A stretch of 64,000 bases of DNA from Fomitopsis serialis (taxonomy: Eukaryota; Basidiomycota; Agaricomycetes; Polyporales; Fomitopsidaceae), in assembly GCF_022376445.1 (NCBI RefSeq), contig NW_025955023.1, forward strand, positions 165,359-229,358. The letters run 5' to 3'. Positions within the stretch are counted from its first letter, which is position 1; every line of letters starts with the position of its first letter. The notes below the pieces were generated by a model. It ran no database searches and was not told the DNA's origin. It saw nothing but the letters and a program-made list of their open reading frames with translations. This document shows positions 12,373 to 23,700 of the stretch, piece after piece. Position numbers and translations under genes: made by a program.

Positions 12373-12980
12373 TGTCACGTTCCGTGCCACCAAGGCCAAC
12401 TCCGAACTCCAGTTCCGTTCTCTCCGTCTCTGTTTCTCCAAACTCCGGTCTTATTGTATTCGCTTAGCCTATCTTCTCCCGCATTACAATCAGCGTACCG
12501 CATGGTCTCTATCTTGCACGGACAATTAGCTTATTGTATTCGCTCTGGTTACTAACATCTCCAGTCTTCCGTTATTGTTCTCTGTATCTCTTCCTCCGTC
12601 TTATTGTCTTCCGTTCACAATTAGACTCACTGTATATAAGGTCAAACTGTAGCACTGTTGTACTCCAGTTCAAATATCTTGTTTAACCAATCCAAATTCC
12701 TTTCCTCCGAACTCCTGTCTGAACTCCGGACTTCCATCCGACCTCTGTCTAACTTCTCTCTTTCTCTCGCTCTCGTCTTCTCCTCCTTCTCCCTCCAACT
12801 CTATCTCCGGCTCTGGACTCCGTCATAGTCCATCTCTGCCCAAGTCCAAATAGAGGACCCCGTCAAGTTCTCCCAAGGGTGTTGTCAATAGCTTTGCCAA
12901 GTCCTCACTCCACTGCACTCCGAAACTCCGGACTTCGTAACTCTGGCCTCGGACTTCGTCTCGAGCGCACGGTCATAACA
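12373..12980. mobile_element. Solo LTR (TG...CA) with perfect 5-bp target duplication
   Basis: 608 bp beginning TGTCACG and ending CATAACA, flanked on both sides by TGATC (12368-12372 and 12981-12985). It is CpG-rich and pyrimidine-rich, unlike its surroundings, and carries a TATATAAG box at 12633-12640. No internal region is present, so it is an LTR left after recombination between the two LTRs of one retrotransposon. Length and ends suit the Ty3/Gypsy or Copia class; which one cannot be told from the LTR alone. Confidence 0.85.
12633..12640 (+). promoter_or_regulatory. TATA box of the solo LTR
   Basis: TATATAAG about 260 bp from the LTR start, the expected place for the U3 promoter of a retrotransposon transcript. 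Orientation is inferred from the motif only. Confidence 0.45.
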
Positions 12981-12985
12981 TGATC

Positions 12986-13759
12986 ATGCTCTTTTTAAGA
13001 AATCATGGTCCCAGTTGTGTCACTTACTAACTAGCAATGCATTAAGCTCTCAATGAAAATGTCCACATCATGGGCTGGTCATGTTCATCCCCTGGCCCTA
13101 TTTATCATATGTTGGTGAAAAACCTGTGACATAAGGCAGTATTCAGTGATGATGATTAGTAAATCAACCTAATATGCTCCTCTTCTCTGAGGCTAGTCTA
13201 TGTGGCAGACTATTCATATTCATTGCACAATGCCACATCTAGCCTGTGTTTCAGTTACATTGTGGGTGTAGGGTGGGCGGGTTCTGCCATCTACACTCGC
13301 TCGTGCTGGGACCACACCCGCTGTCGACTGTTTACTCATCGGCTGTGTCTGCGTGCAGGGCAGACACCCTGCATGCTTGCAGTTGGCGTGTACTGCATGG
13401 TCCCCACTCGCCCACCTGCTTGCTCTCCTGCTCACCCTCCCATCTCTTCACTCTCCTGCCCATCCACCAGCTTGTCCTCCCACTTGCCGCCCATCTGCCC
13501 ACCATCCACTTACCCGCACACTTTCCTGCCTGCGCACCTGCCTGTGTGTACATTCACTGGTGGTGTCTGTGTGCTAGGCATTTGCCTGGCATGCTTGCGG
13601 TCGGTGTGCGTGCTGTGGCCTGTTCTCTCGCCTCCTTGCCTACCTGCCTGTCCAGTTGTCTGGTTGTCTGCCCATCGGCCACGTTTGCATGTGGGGCACT
13701 GGCCCTATGCACTCGCAGGTGGTGTGTTGTGCACATCCCAGCTCTGGCCATGGTCACCA
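12986..13759. other. Relic sequence with C-rich low-complexity stretch
   Basis: CpG-poor relic DNA to about 13240, then a C-rich stretch (13380-13560) of CTGCCCACC-like words. Open frames of about 200 codons here come from composition. No gene supported. Confidence 0.45.
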
Positions 13760-14606
13760 CTTGCTGGGGAGAGGGCCATAACTGGCAGTACGATCCCTTT
13801 TGTTGGATACATGTCAGTTTGTGAGTAAAACATTGGGACTACATCAGAAGTTAAGCTCAGCAAGACAGCTAATATATTGTCTGCATAGAGTACTGACATA
13901 TCTTCCACATTTTGCACCACCTAGCTGCCATCTCATGGCATAAACATTCAGAGTAGCCTGCTAATTTATTATGTTGTTCTAATGTGAGGAGCATAGTTTG
14001 CAATTATGAGCAACATCCCAATTGAGTAAGTATTTACATATTGATATGAGACTCTCCATTGAGAACACAGACATTATGGATCTATTTCTTACTTGATGAA
14101 TTGCCAAGTTAATTACCAATATTACCAAAATACTGAACAGTATTACTGGTTTGTGTTGATATCAACAAAGAGAAAATAGCTTGGAAATGTTGCAAAGAAG
14201 TATGCCTCTAGATCACTAGCACTCAAAGAAGGGGGATCAGGGAGGTCTACAGTAACAACTACTCAGCTGGGACTTGCTGTTGTACAAGTATGAGCCCTTG
14301 ATCAGAGAGAACTTTTGATACAGAAGGATGTGTCTCAATAAATTGTTAACAGTACTTCCCCAAGTACAAACCAATCAACAGTAGACAGAGAAGTATACCA
14401 GTAAGAAATCTGAAAAAAGGCCCTTCCAGAATTGTCATGTTATACAAGGAATACAACCAAAGACTGTCTAGTTTGCTCTCACCATTTGTACACTGAAGTG
14501 AACAGTTACCAGGCACTGACCAGTAGTGCAAAGCCATACTATGGTATGTTACTGGATTGGAGCTCAGCCAATAGTAATGGGCTAATGTATGATGTGAATC
14601 AATGTA

Positions 14607-16119
14607 CACTGAGGAGGGACAAAAGAAAATGGACACGCACCATTCGAGAAAATACCCCATCAACCGTAATATCTACAGTACCTATGATATCTGATAATGA
14701 TACATTCATATAGATGTACTCCTGTATCGACTGTTAGTAGCACATGGGGAGTGGAAAATGTGTCCCAAAGAGACAAAATAATTTTTGCAATCATGTGACT
14801 TTTGACCCAAGTTGTCACCCTCGCGCAGCACAACAATCCTCCCGTTTCTCTTCATTCTTGCACCCACATACTCATGGTCTACACCTCTCCAACTAAATGT
14901 GGCCGCATTGTCGAGCAGCGTCGATCGGCAGGACTATCCGAGATATCGCGAAGGAGTTCTCCATGGCTCCACAAACAGTGTCTAACATTGTAAAGAAGTT
15001 CAAGACCTATGGCAGCTGTCGCCCACGTCCAAATCAGGCCGCCCACACAAGCTGACCATTTCAGACGCGAAGTTTGCTGTTCTTACAGCTTGATCGGCAC
15101 GTGTACAGAATGCCTCTGAGCTGCAGCGGAACTACCTCCCTGATGTCACACCAAAAACACTACACCGTGCGCTTCGTTCTCAGGGTTGTTTGCTGCGTCC
15201 CTTTCCTTTCAAGCATCACAAACGGGCAAGGTTGATTTGGGCATGAGGTGTGCAGGGTTGGAAGGAGTGGGAATGGAACACGGTCATATTTTCCAATGAG
15301 TCAAAATTCAATCTCATTCACTCGGATGGCCGGGAATGGTGTTGGAGGAGGGTGGGGGATGCCTATCAAGAGAGATATGTGCAGAAGACGAAGAAATTTG
15401 GAGGTGGGAGCTTGATGTGTGGGGCTGCATCACTGCGAAGGGTGTAGGATGACTTCATCGCATTACTGGAATCATGCGCGCAGCAGATTACATCCAAATC
15501 CTTCAGCAAGACCTTCTTGGGACCCTGGACGACTATCATATGAAACCTCAGCACCATTTCTTCCAGCAGGACAATGACCCGAAACATTCTTCTCGGGTGG
15601 CAAAGATGTGGATCGCAAAACATCATCTCCATACTCTGCCCTGGCCAGCACAAAGCCCCGATATGAATGCCATAGAGCATCTAGGATGTCCTTGATAGGA
15701 GGGTACGCGCACGGAGCCCTCACCCAAGTTCAGTCGACCAGTTATGGGAGGTTCTGCAGGAGGAGTGGTCGAGGATTAGTTTGGGAGTGGTGCAGAAATT
15801 GTATGTGAGTATGCCAAATCGTGTTGCAGAGCTGATGAGTGCTTGGGGTGGCAATACTCGCTATTGATTCAAGTTCGTCGTAAGTGTCCATCTTTCATAG
15901 CTTTCGGCATGCTCACTCAACCTGCTGCCAGCCTCATTACCAAATGGGAATTCAATCGCTCACAGACGCTCATTCCGAAGGACGAGGGATCCAAATCTTT
16001 TCATGCATGATATGTTGGACGTATGCTACAATTACATATCATTTGTGAGCTCGTAAACTCTGCGCGACTGCGTGTTTCATAGTTTTTGTCACATGTCCAG
16101 ATTCTTTTGTCCCTCAGTG
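14607..16119 (+). mobile_element. Tc1/mariner transposon in unit A, ends defined by empty site
   Basis: Inverted termini CACTGAGG(A)GGGACAAAAGAA (left) and its complement at the right end (TTCTTTTGTCCCTCAGTG at 16119), each flanked by TA (14605-14606 and 16120-16121). Unit B near 26255 has the same flanking sequence with one TA and no insert, which confirms both ends. Length 1513 bp, usual for Tc1-like elements. CpGs are still common inside, so it arrived after much of the host unit had decayed. Confidence 0.85.
14802..15870 (+). pseudogene. Tc1-like DDE transposase, broken
   Basis: Pieces in several frames match the Tc1 order: an HTH region with GRIVEQRRSAG and later TVSNIVKKFK, then a SGRPHKLT segment, FSNESKFNL (first catalytic D region reads as NES), QQDNDPKHSS and SPDMNAIEHLG (second D and third acidic residue region). 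Frame changes and stops separate the pieces, for example near 15240 and 15445, so no functional transposase is encoded. The usual first catalytic motif is SDE; here it reads SNE, which would itself inactivate it. Confidence 0.75.
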
Positions 16120-17551
16120 TACCACCATGGTGAGTGCCATCAAGACTGATAGAGTCATGGGAAGGATTGATCATTGATGTCAGGGACTATTGACAATAAG
16201 GTACAGAGGAGCACAGTAGCAAGTGGTAGATGAGATAAATGTTTGGACTTGCTCTTAGGGATGCTCCTTTTTAGCATTTCCAAAATGCACTCCCTCTTAG
16301 CTACATAAATACTTCATCCAAATAGTAGAAGACTCAGTCCACCACTTTCCCAGGCCATTCAAGATGCACAAAAAGGCTCAAAAAGTAGTGAAAAAGCAAG
16401 GCAAGGGTATGTGTGTTAATGATTGCCACTGATCATCAAGCATGTGCTCTGTGAAACATGAGGGACCACATGGATGTTAACCTGAAACACTAGTGTAGCC
16501 CTATGAAAACTCAGACATAGTGTACAGCTTGATGAGCCACTCATAGATTGCCTGCCACCTGGAATATTATCATCAATATTCTGAGCTAATAGTCACCCAG
16601 TAACAGCTCACAAACAGGAAAAACAAACAATGTGAAAGAACCAGTATTCACAGAGCCATATGCTTAGTGACTGGTGCTATGTTTGTATGAATCTATGGGA
16701 AAGCATACTATGCAAAGCCTCTCTGACATCATATACATGACTGGGAATTTTCCCAATTGTTTTTGATTTTTTGGGAGACCATAGCACAGCAAATACAGTG
16801 TCCCTAATGAACTTGTGGCTTGCATTCAAACTCAGCCCAACAGCTTGGCAGCCTGCCTTTTCAGGTCCTGTTTAAATAGCTGATCCAAACAGAATAGCCT
16901 AGGATCCTGTCTGGAATTGGCAGTCCCTGAGAATCCCAGGTGATACTGATTCTTACAAGATGGACCAAGACTCACTGACAGAGTGGCTTGTATCAGGCTA
17001 TGCATGGGTCATTCTGCATTATTATATGTTTTCTGCCATATTGGAGCCTCAACAGTCAACTCAATATGAATTCATAGTACTTTCTGATTTTTCTCTGATT
17101 TTCCTGCTATTTATCCAGTCCTGCAGAGGCCATGCATGGCCAACTTCCCAAATGGGCAGGGGGCTAACCATATATGGCAATTTTGTATGTTTGATATCCC
17201 CCACTTCACAGAGCCTCTCATACATGCGGAACTGTGTAGTACAAGCATCATACACACACCAAGATCTGCTTATATGCCTTAGTATCATCACTTATGATGG
17301 TCAGTACTCTCAATGATACCTAATCTGGGCACTCCCATCAGTATACAAGGAGCATGCCACGGAGAAGCAATACATGGGTATTTATTTGGGTATTTTCTGC
17401 ATTCAATGGGGCTCTAGTAAGAGCTCAGGTAGTGTGGCTTCAAGCCATCAAAAACTCGGCATGAAGAGCTGAGATTGAAAGATTACTTGAAAAGGTAACA
17501 TTTGTCAGCATTCCAGCCAATGGGAGTGCTCCAAAATCCCTTTTGAGTGAC

Positions 17552-17595
17552 TGGAGTCATCAACAGGCCGAAATTCCGGCCTGTCGACGACTCCG
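17552..17595. repeat. 44-bp palindrome, decayed copy in unit A
   Basis: Counterpart of the perfect palindromes at 22999-23042 and 40002-40045, centred on GAATTC in the intact copies. The right half is intact; the left half differs at four positions, all C-to-T or G-to-A transitions, three of them in CpG. Confidence 0.8.
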
Positions 17596-18641
17596 CTTCG
17601 GCAACGAGCGCTTAAACGGGCGCTTAGTAAGCGATGTAAGTGCAGCCTGTTACTGTAGCAAATCTGACTTGTTTTGGGCTCAGAAAAGTCCAGGAAAATC
17701 GGATAATATTCCAGGAGATCTGTGGAGCATCTATGAGCATATTCACAAGTAGAGAGGATTGTCCTGTATAGTTATTCAGTGCTGGGACATCAACACATGC
17801 TTACTATGACAATATTTCTCCATTTATACCACTGCTGTGCATGTTTCAGATGCAACAGAAGACATTCATATTCACAGAGTCACTTCTGTTTTTGATATTA
17901 GCATTTTGCTACTCATTCAACCACTATCTCTCAAGAAACTATGATAGACACTATGAATGAAGGGCTATGAGGTGAGCTTATGATATCTACAATATCTACA
18001 ACAGTTGGTTGGAGCTCAGTCACTGACAGTCAGTGTATCCCAGTCAAATGCTATCATGTCTACAGAGGTAGGGGTGTTTCTCTACATTTTGAATTTTATA
18101 CATGGGCAAGCCATACTGGTCATAGCCTCTGTGGATCAATTTCTTACATACAGCAGGTACTACAAGTGAGTCCAGTTGCACAGAATTTTCCCTGGTTTTA
18201 TCTGCATTTTCTGAGCCCAGACTGAGCAGCTGTATGGAAATTACCATTTGGGGAAGGTTAGCTACCCTTTATGGCAGGTTTCAGATGTCATAAAGACATA
18301 CAGAATCTATGGGCAGTCTACAGGCTTCAAAAGAGTCACTTTGGGGGTGAAAAGGGATGCAACCATGTGCACAGAGGCATTTGTGTGTTTTTCTATTGTG
18401 TGAATTGTGCCATAACCACTGAAGGTAATGGGCAAGTCACAGCAGCTATAGACTCAATGACATCATACCTATCACAGAGATTACTTTGGGAATTTTCCGC
18501 ATTTTAGTGGGACCACAGTACAGCAGGTACAGTGCCACAAGGAGCCTGTGGCTGAGATTCAAACTCAGCCCAAAACCTCGGCAGCCTGCCTGATTAGGGC
18601 AGAAAAGGGGCCGTTGCACCAATCAGAGCAGCTCGGCATCT

Positions 18642-18707
18642 CTCTCATGCCGTTCGGAGGTGCAACCGTGCCAAATTTCTGCACGGATGCACCTCCGAAC
18701 GGCATCT
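18642..18707. repeat. 66-bp hairpin insertion with 8-bp direct repeats
   Basis: CGGCATCT occurs at 18634-18641 and again at 18700-18707. Between them lie a 25-bp left arm (18647-18671), a 9-nt spacer and the matching right arm (18681-18705) with one mismatch. Unit B has only one CGGCATCT at the matching site, so this is an insertion. Confidence 0.75.
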
Positions 18708-19886
18708 GGGCGCTTATCGGGCGCTTAGTAAGTGATGTAAGTGCGGACTATCACTGTGCTTATATGGGCTTATTTAGACCCAGGAAAAAGCGGAACAATC
18801 AGAGAATATTGGAGATGGACCAGGGAATGTGATTGAATCTGTCTATGAGATATGATTGACATCAATAAAGGCAGCATTTTCAATAACTGTGTAACATCAC
18901 TGATGTTACCTCAGTGAGCTTATTCATACAAGGCTGCTACTTGACTGCAGGAACTACTCATGTAGTTGAGGACACCCCATAGGATGGTAGTGTAAGTACA
19001 GATGCATACATGTATTCTGAGTTTGTCTGTGTGCAAGACAAAGCCAGTGGCTGCATAATTGCCATGTGAAGTATATTGCCTTCCCAAAGAGGAATCATAC
19101 ACAAACTGGTGAATCTGGGGCTCAGAAAAATCCAGAAAACCTATGAAATATACGGACACATCAAAGACAAGTGCATGGTTACTTATAGCCCCAATTTCGG
19201 TCATTACATGGTGTCCATGGGCCACAATATGCCAATGGATGGTAAAATGACCCATTATGGTTGATCTTGTTAGCTCTGTTATAGAAATCACTGAGCAGTA
19301 CACAGTGCCTAAACCACACATATATATCACAGTGTGCATACAGAACATATTTCAGCCATAAACAAGTACTTTGAATCTGCAGAGGCACATGTGCATTTTT
19401 TGACTTTGCATTTCCTGGCCTAGCCAGCCACTGTATGCACTCAGTAAAATCCCTGTATACTCTCTGCATGAAGGACTATCAGATGAGTATACTATGTATA
19501 CTATGCTTTGTTACTGGCTGAGACTATATAGGCCCTACAGTGTGTGAGCGCTTGGAGCAATGGCCCACCCAGCTGCCAGTCACATGATATGTTTACCAGT
19601 TTCCTTATTGGGGGAACTGCTAAAGCATTTCATGGCCCTCATATCGATAACAGAGCGCTTAACCACTGCATTTGTTTGTATCTGTTGGTACAAGTTGTGT
19701 CATCTGGGAGTCTGAAATTTCAGACTCAGATAAGCAACCCATACTAACAGTTACTTATCTCTGCTTATCAGGGTGGCTGCAAGTCACATACACTGTGGGA
19801 ACAAACTGCCATTCCGGAGGAATCACTAAGGTGTTTCATGGTGGTCCATCATAAGAACAATACCTTCGTACCTCAGGGATCGTAAC

Positions 19887-20182
19887 CTTGGGCCGACGTC
19901 CTGGCTCCTAGGAGTCAAGATTGAGCATGATAGAGTGAAGCATTTGCTTTTGATTTCGCAGCAGCAGTACACTCTTGATGTCCTGGAGTGCTATGGCTTC
20001 GCAAACTGTGACCCTGTGGGCACCCCGATGGAGCCTGGCCTTTGTCTGAGCGCAGACATGGCTCCCAAGACGTTGTCCGAGGTCAGGGAGATGCAGAACG
20101 TCCCATATGACCAGGCAGTGGGTTTGCTTTTCTACCTTGCTGTGGCAACTCTGAGTCATCCAGACATTGCACGCACGGCATA
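19887..20182 (+). pseudogene. Ty1/Copia reverse transcriptase-RNase H fragment
   Basis: An open frame reads WLLGVKIEHDRVKHLLLISQ, then CDPVGTPMEPG and ending VGLLFYLAVATLSHPDIA: the conserved Copia stretch of LGI-I ... L-SQ-QY, the PV-TPM motif and the SL-YLA--TRPDIA motif. It begins exactly where unit A ends and stops at a TAG at 20181-20183. About 98 codons; the rest of the Copia element is absent. Confidence 0.8.
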
Positions 20183-20743
20183 GAGCCTCAATTGGTTGAC
20201 ATTGAGAAGATGTACCCTAGCTGTGCCAAGGGTATCAGGGAGCTTTTGCAGCTTGTTGCTTCATCCTACCCACCAGCAGATACAGAGGATGGCAAGCATG
20301 CAAAGCAACAGCTGGTCACTCCATATTCCTTCTACTGTGGACTGTTAAACATCACCCCTGGCTCTTGCAGTATGTCTATTGCCAACAGAATAGTGTAGAA
20401 TCAGCCCAACAATTCCAACTCTCTGCTCTATATGATTATGGAGATGGTGGAGATGGGGCTCAACACCAATTGGGCAAGACTCAGGTATGTAGATTGAATG
20501 CTGTGTCTTAGCTCATTGTAACTAGTCATCAGGGCTGGGACTGCCAAGACTTGTACAATGAGGTATTTTTCAGCTAATGTTGTTTTATTTTCCTGTTGAT
20601 TTGCTGTTCAGCTGGAAACAGGGCCTAAAAGCACCATTCTGAAGGCACAACTTCAAGATGCCTTCTTCAATCTTGTGGCCCTCAAATCCACTGGGCAGCA
20701 CAGCCCAAAGTACAACCTACTCAAAGGGGTTCCTGCCCACCTG
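20183..20743 (+). other. Unrecognised spliced-gene-like fragment between units A and B
   Basis: A frame from 20192 (LVDIEKMYPSCAKGIREL) runs to a TAG at about 20396, followed by more readable sequence, an intron-like stretch (GTATGTAGATT at about 20485 to TTCAG near 20611) and a second coding-like piece (LETGPKSTILKAQL). It resembles a piece of a host gene carried or trapped between elements. No family recognised. Confidence 0.35.
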
Positions 20744-23700
20744 GTTACAATCCCTGAGGTACGAAGGTATCGTTCTTATGATGGACCACCATGAAACGCC
20801 TTAGCAATTCCTCCAGAATGGCAGTTTGTTCCCACAGTGCACGTGACATGCAGCCACCCCGATAAGCAGAGATAAGTAACTGTTAGTATGGGTTGCTTAT
20901 CTGAGTCTGAAATTTCAGACTCCCAGATGAGACAACTTGTACCAACAGATACAAACAAATGCAGTGGTTCAGTGCTCTGTTATCGATATGAGGGCCATGA
21001 AATGCTTTAGCAGTTCCCCCAATAAGGAAACTGGTAAACATATCATGTGACTGGCAGCTGGGTGGGCCATTGCTCCAAGCGCTCACACACTGTAGGGCCT
21101 ATATGGCCTCAGCCAGTAACAAATCATAGTATACATAGTATGCTCATCTGATAGCCCTTCATTCAGAGAGTATACAGAAATTCTATTGAGTGTATACAGT
21201 GGCTGGCTAACCCAGGAAATGCAAAGCAAAAAAATGCACATGTGCCTCTGCAGATTCAAAGTACTTGTTTATGGCTGAAATATGTTCTGTATGCACACTG
21301 TGATATATATGTGTGGTTTAGGCACTGTGTACTGCTCAGTAGCTTCAATAATACAGGTAACAAGGACTATAATGGGTAATCTGAGCATCTTTTGCCATAT
21401 TATGGCCCTTGCATACAATGTAATGGTAACCATTGCAGCTCAAGGCAATCATACACTTGTCTTTGATGTGTCTGTATATTTCATAGATTTTCTGCATTTT
21501 TCTGAGCCCTATATGCCCCTGTTTGTGTATGATTCCTCTTTGGGAAGGTCACATACTCCATATGGTAGTTATGCATCCATTGCTGGTTTTGTCCTGCTCA
21601 CAGACACAATCTAGGGATACATACCTGAATGTGTACTTACACTACCATCTTATAGGGTTGTCCAGTACATGAGCAGTTCCAAGAGTGAAGTAGCAGGCTT
21701 ATATAAGCTCACTGGCGCCACAGCAACCATCTTACCAGGTTATTGAGAATGCTATCTGATCTGATGTCAAACCCATGCAATATACAGCTTCATTCACATT
21801 GCCTGGATCATTTTGAATATTGTCTCAATTTTCCGCTTTTTTCTGAGCCTATACAAGCTCTCTTAAGCACAGTAACAGTCTGCACTTACATCGCTTACTA
21901 AGTGCCCATCAAGCGCCCAGATGCCGAGCTGCTCTGATTGGTGCAACAAGCCCTTTTCTGCCCTAATCAGGCAGGCTGCCGAGGTTTTGAGCTGAGTTTG
22001 GATCTCAGCCACAGGCTCCTTAGTGGCACTGTACCTGCTGTACTGTGGCCCCACTAAAATGCGGAAAATTCCCAAAATAATCTCTGTGATAGGTATGATG
22101 TCATTGAGTCTATAGCTGCTGTGACTTGCCCATTACCTTCACTGGTCATGGCACAATTCACAAAACAAAAAAACATGCAAATGCCTCTGTGCACATGAGT
22201 GCATCCCTTTTCACCTCAAAAGTCTCTCTTTTGAAGCCTATATGCTGCCCACAGATTCTCTGACATCTCAAACCTGCTAAATAGGGTAGCTGACCTTCCT
22301 AAAATGGTAATTCTGCTTAACCTGCTCAGTCTGGGCTCACAAAATGCAGATAATTCCAGGGAATATTATGTGTAATCAGACTCATCTGTATTGCCTTGTA
22401 TATGAAGGCAATTTATCTTGTATGGAGGCCCCCACAATATATCACTAGTATGACTTGCCCAGTTGTTTGAAATTCAGGAAACAGAGAAACACATGCATGA
22501 ATGTGTGGCATTTGACTGGGATACACTGACTGAAACCTAATCAACTCTTACAGAGTTTATAGAGATGATAAACTCATTTGATAGCCCATCATTCAAAGGG
22601 TTTATCATACATTGGAGGAATGAAGAACAAAGGACAACATTTAGAGAATCACAAGTGACTGTGCAGATATGAATGGCTTGTTGTCTCTGAAACACATTGC
22701 CTATGACCTGTATAGATATGTGCATAGTTTACAATGCATGGATGTGTCTGGAAGTTGCACAGCACAGCTATTGGTGGGGAAAAATGGTAATAACATGCAT
22801 GTTTTGATGTCTCAGCACTGAATGACCATATAGGGAATCTTCTCCACTTGTACATATGCCCAGGGATGCTCCACATATATCCTGGAATATTGTCTGATTC
22901 ATCCGCATTTTCTTGACCCCAAAACAAGTGAATTGTGCTGCAGTAACAATGTGCTTACATCGCTTACTAAGCGCTCGATTAAGCGCCCGTTGCCGAAGCG
23001 GAGTCGTCGACAGGCCGGAATTCCGGCCTGTCGACGACTCCGGTCACTCAAAGGGGATTTTGGAGCACTCCCATTGGCTGGAATGCTGACAAATGTTACC
23101 TTTTAAAGTAATCTTTCAATCTCAGCTCTTCATGCCGAGTTTTTTGATGGCTTCAAGCCACACTAACTGAGCTCTTACTAGAACCCCATTCAATGCAGAA
23201 AAATCCCAAAATATTGCTTCTCCATGGAATGCCCCTTGAGTACTGACAAGGGTGCCCAGATTAGGTGTTCTTGTTGTTTTTCACAGAGTACTGACCTTGG
23301 CAAGTGATACTGGGGATATAAGCAAATGTTGGTGTGTGTATGATGCTTGTACAAGACAGTTCCACATGTATGGGCTCTGTGAGGTGGAGGATATCAAACA
23401 TACAAAACTGCCATATATGGTTAGTCCACTGCCCATTTGGGAAGTTGGCCATGCAGGACTGGATAAATAGCAGGAAAATCAGAGAAAAATCAGATAGTAC
23501 TATGGATTTGTATTGGGTTGACTGTTGAGGCCATATGGCAGAAAACATATGATAGTGCAGAATGACCCATGCATAGCCTGATACAAGCCACTCTGTCAGT
23601 GAGTCTTGGTCCATCTTGTAAGAACCAGTATCACCTGGGATTCTCAGGGACTGGCAATTCCAGACAGGATCCTAGGCTATTCTGTTCAGTTCAACTCTTC

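Larger units (their letters stand above)
13760..19886 (-). mobile_element. Helitron-like unit A (non-autonomous, decayed)
   Basis: Read on the minus strand, the unit starts at 19886 with GTTACGATCCCTGAGG and ends at 13760 with the shared CAAG terminus. It is an inverted copy of unit B (20744-27059) over most of its length. It contains the Tc1 insertion 14607-16119, a decayed 44-bp palindrome at 17552-17595 and a 66-bp hairpin insertion at 18642-18707; it lacks about 1.8 kb that unit B has near 23930-25800. No open Rep/helicase frame is present. Strong CpG depletion with TG/CA excess. Assignment to Helitron/Helentron rests on the 3' end shared with the coding Helitron at 58254. Confidence 0.6.

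Noticed and set aside
13202..13828. Frames of about 200 codons on plus in two registers
   Set aside because: C-rich low-complexity DNA, open in several frames at once and reading through the Helitron-like terminus.
16960..17316. 118-codon frame MDQDSLTEWL, with a copy at 23261-23614 on minus
   Set aside because: Conserved only because units A and B are copies; the copies differ by frame changes and there is no known domain.
18920..19348. Copia RNase H remnants inside units A, B and C (VYDSSLG..., SSSCSQVAALYE)
   Set aside because: Resemblance is too weak to call without an alignment; kept as part of the Helitron-like units.
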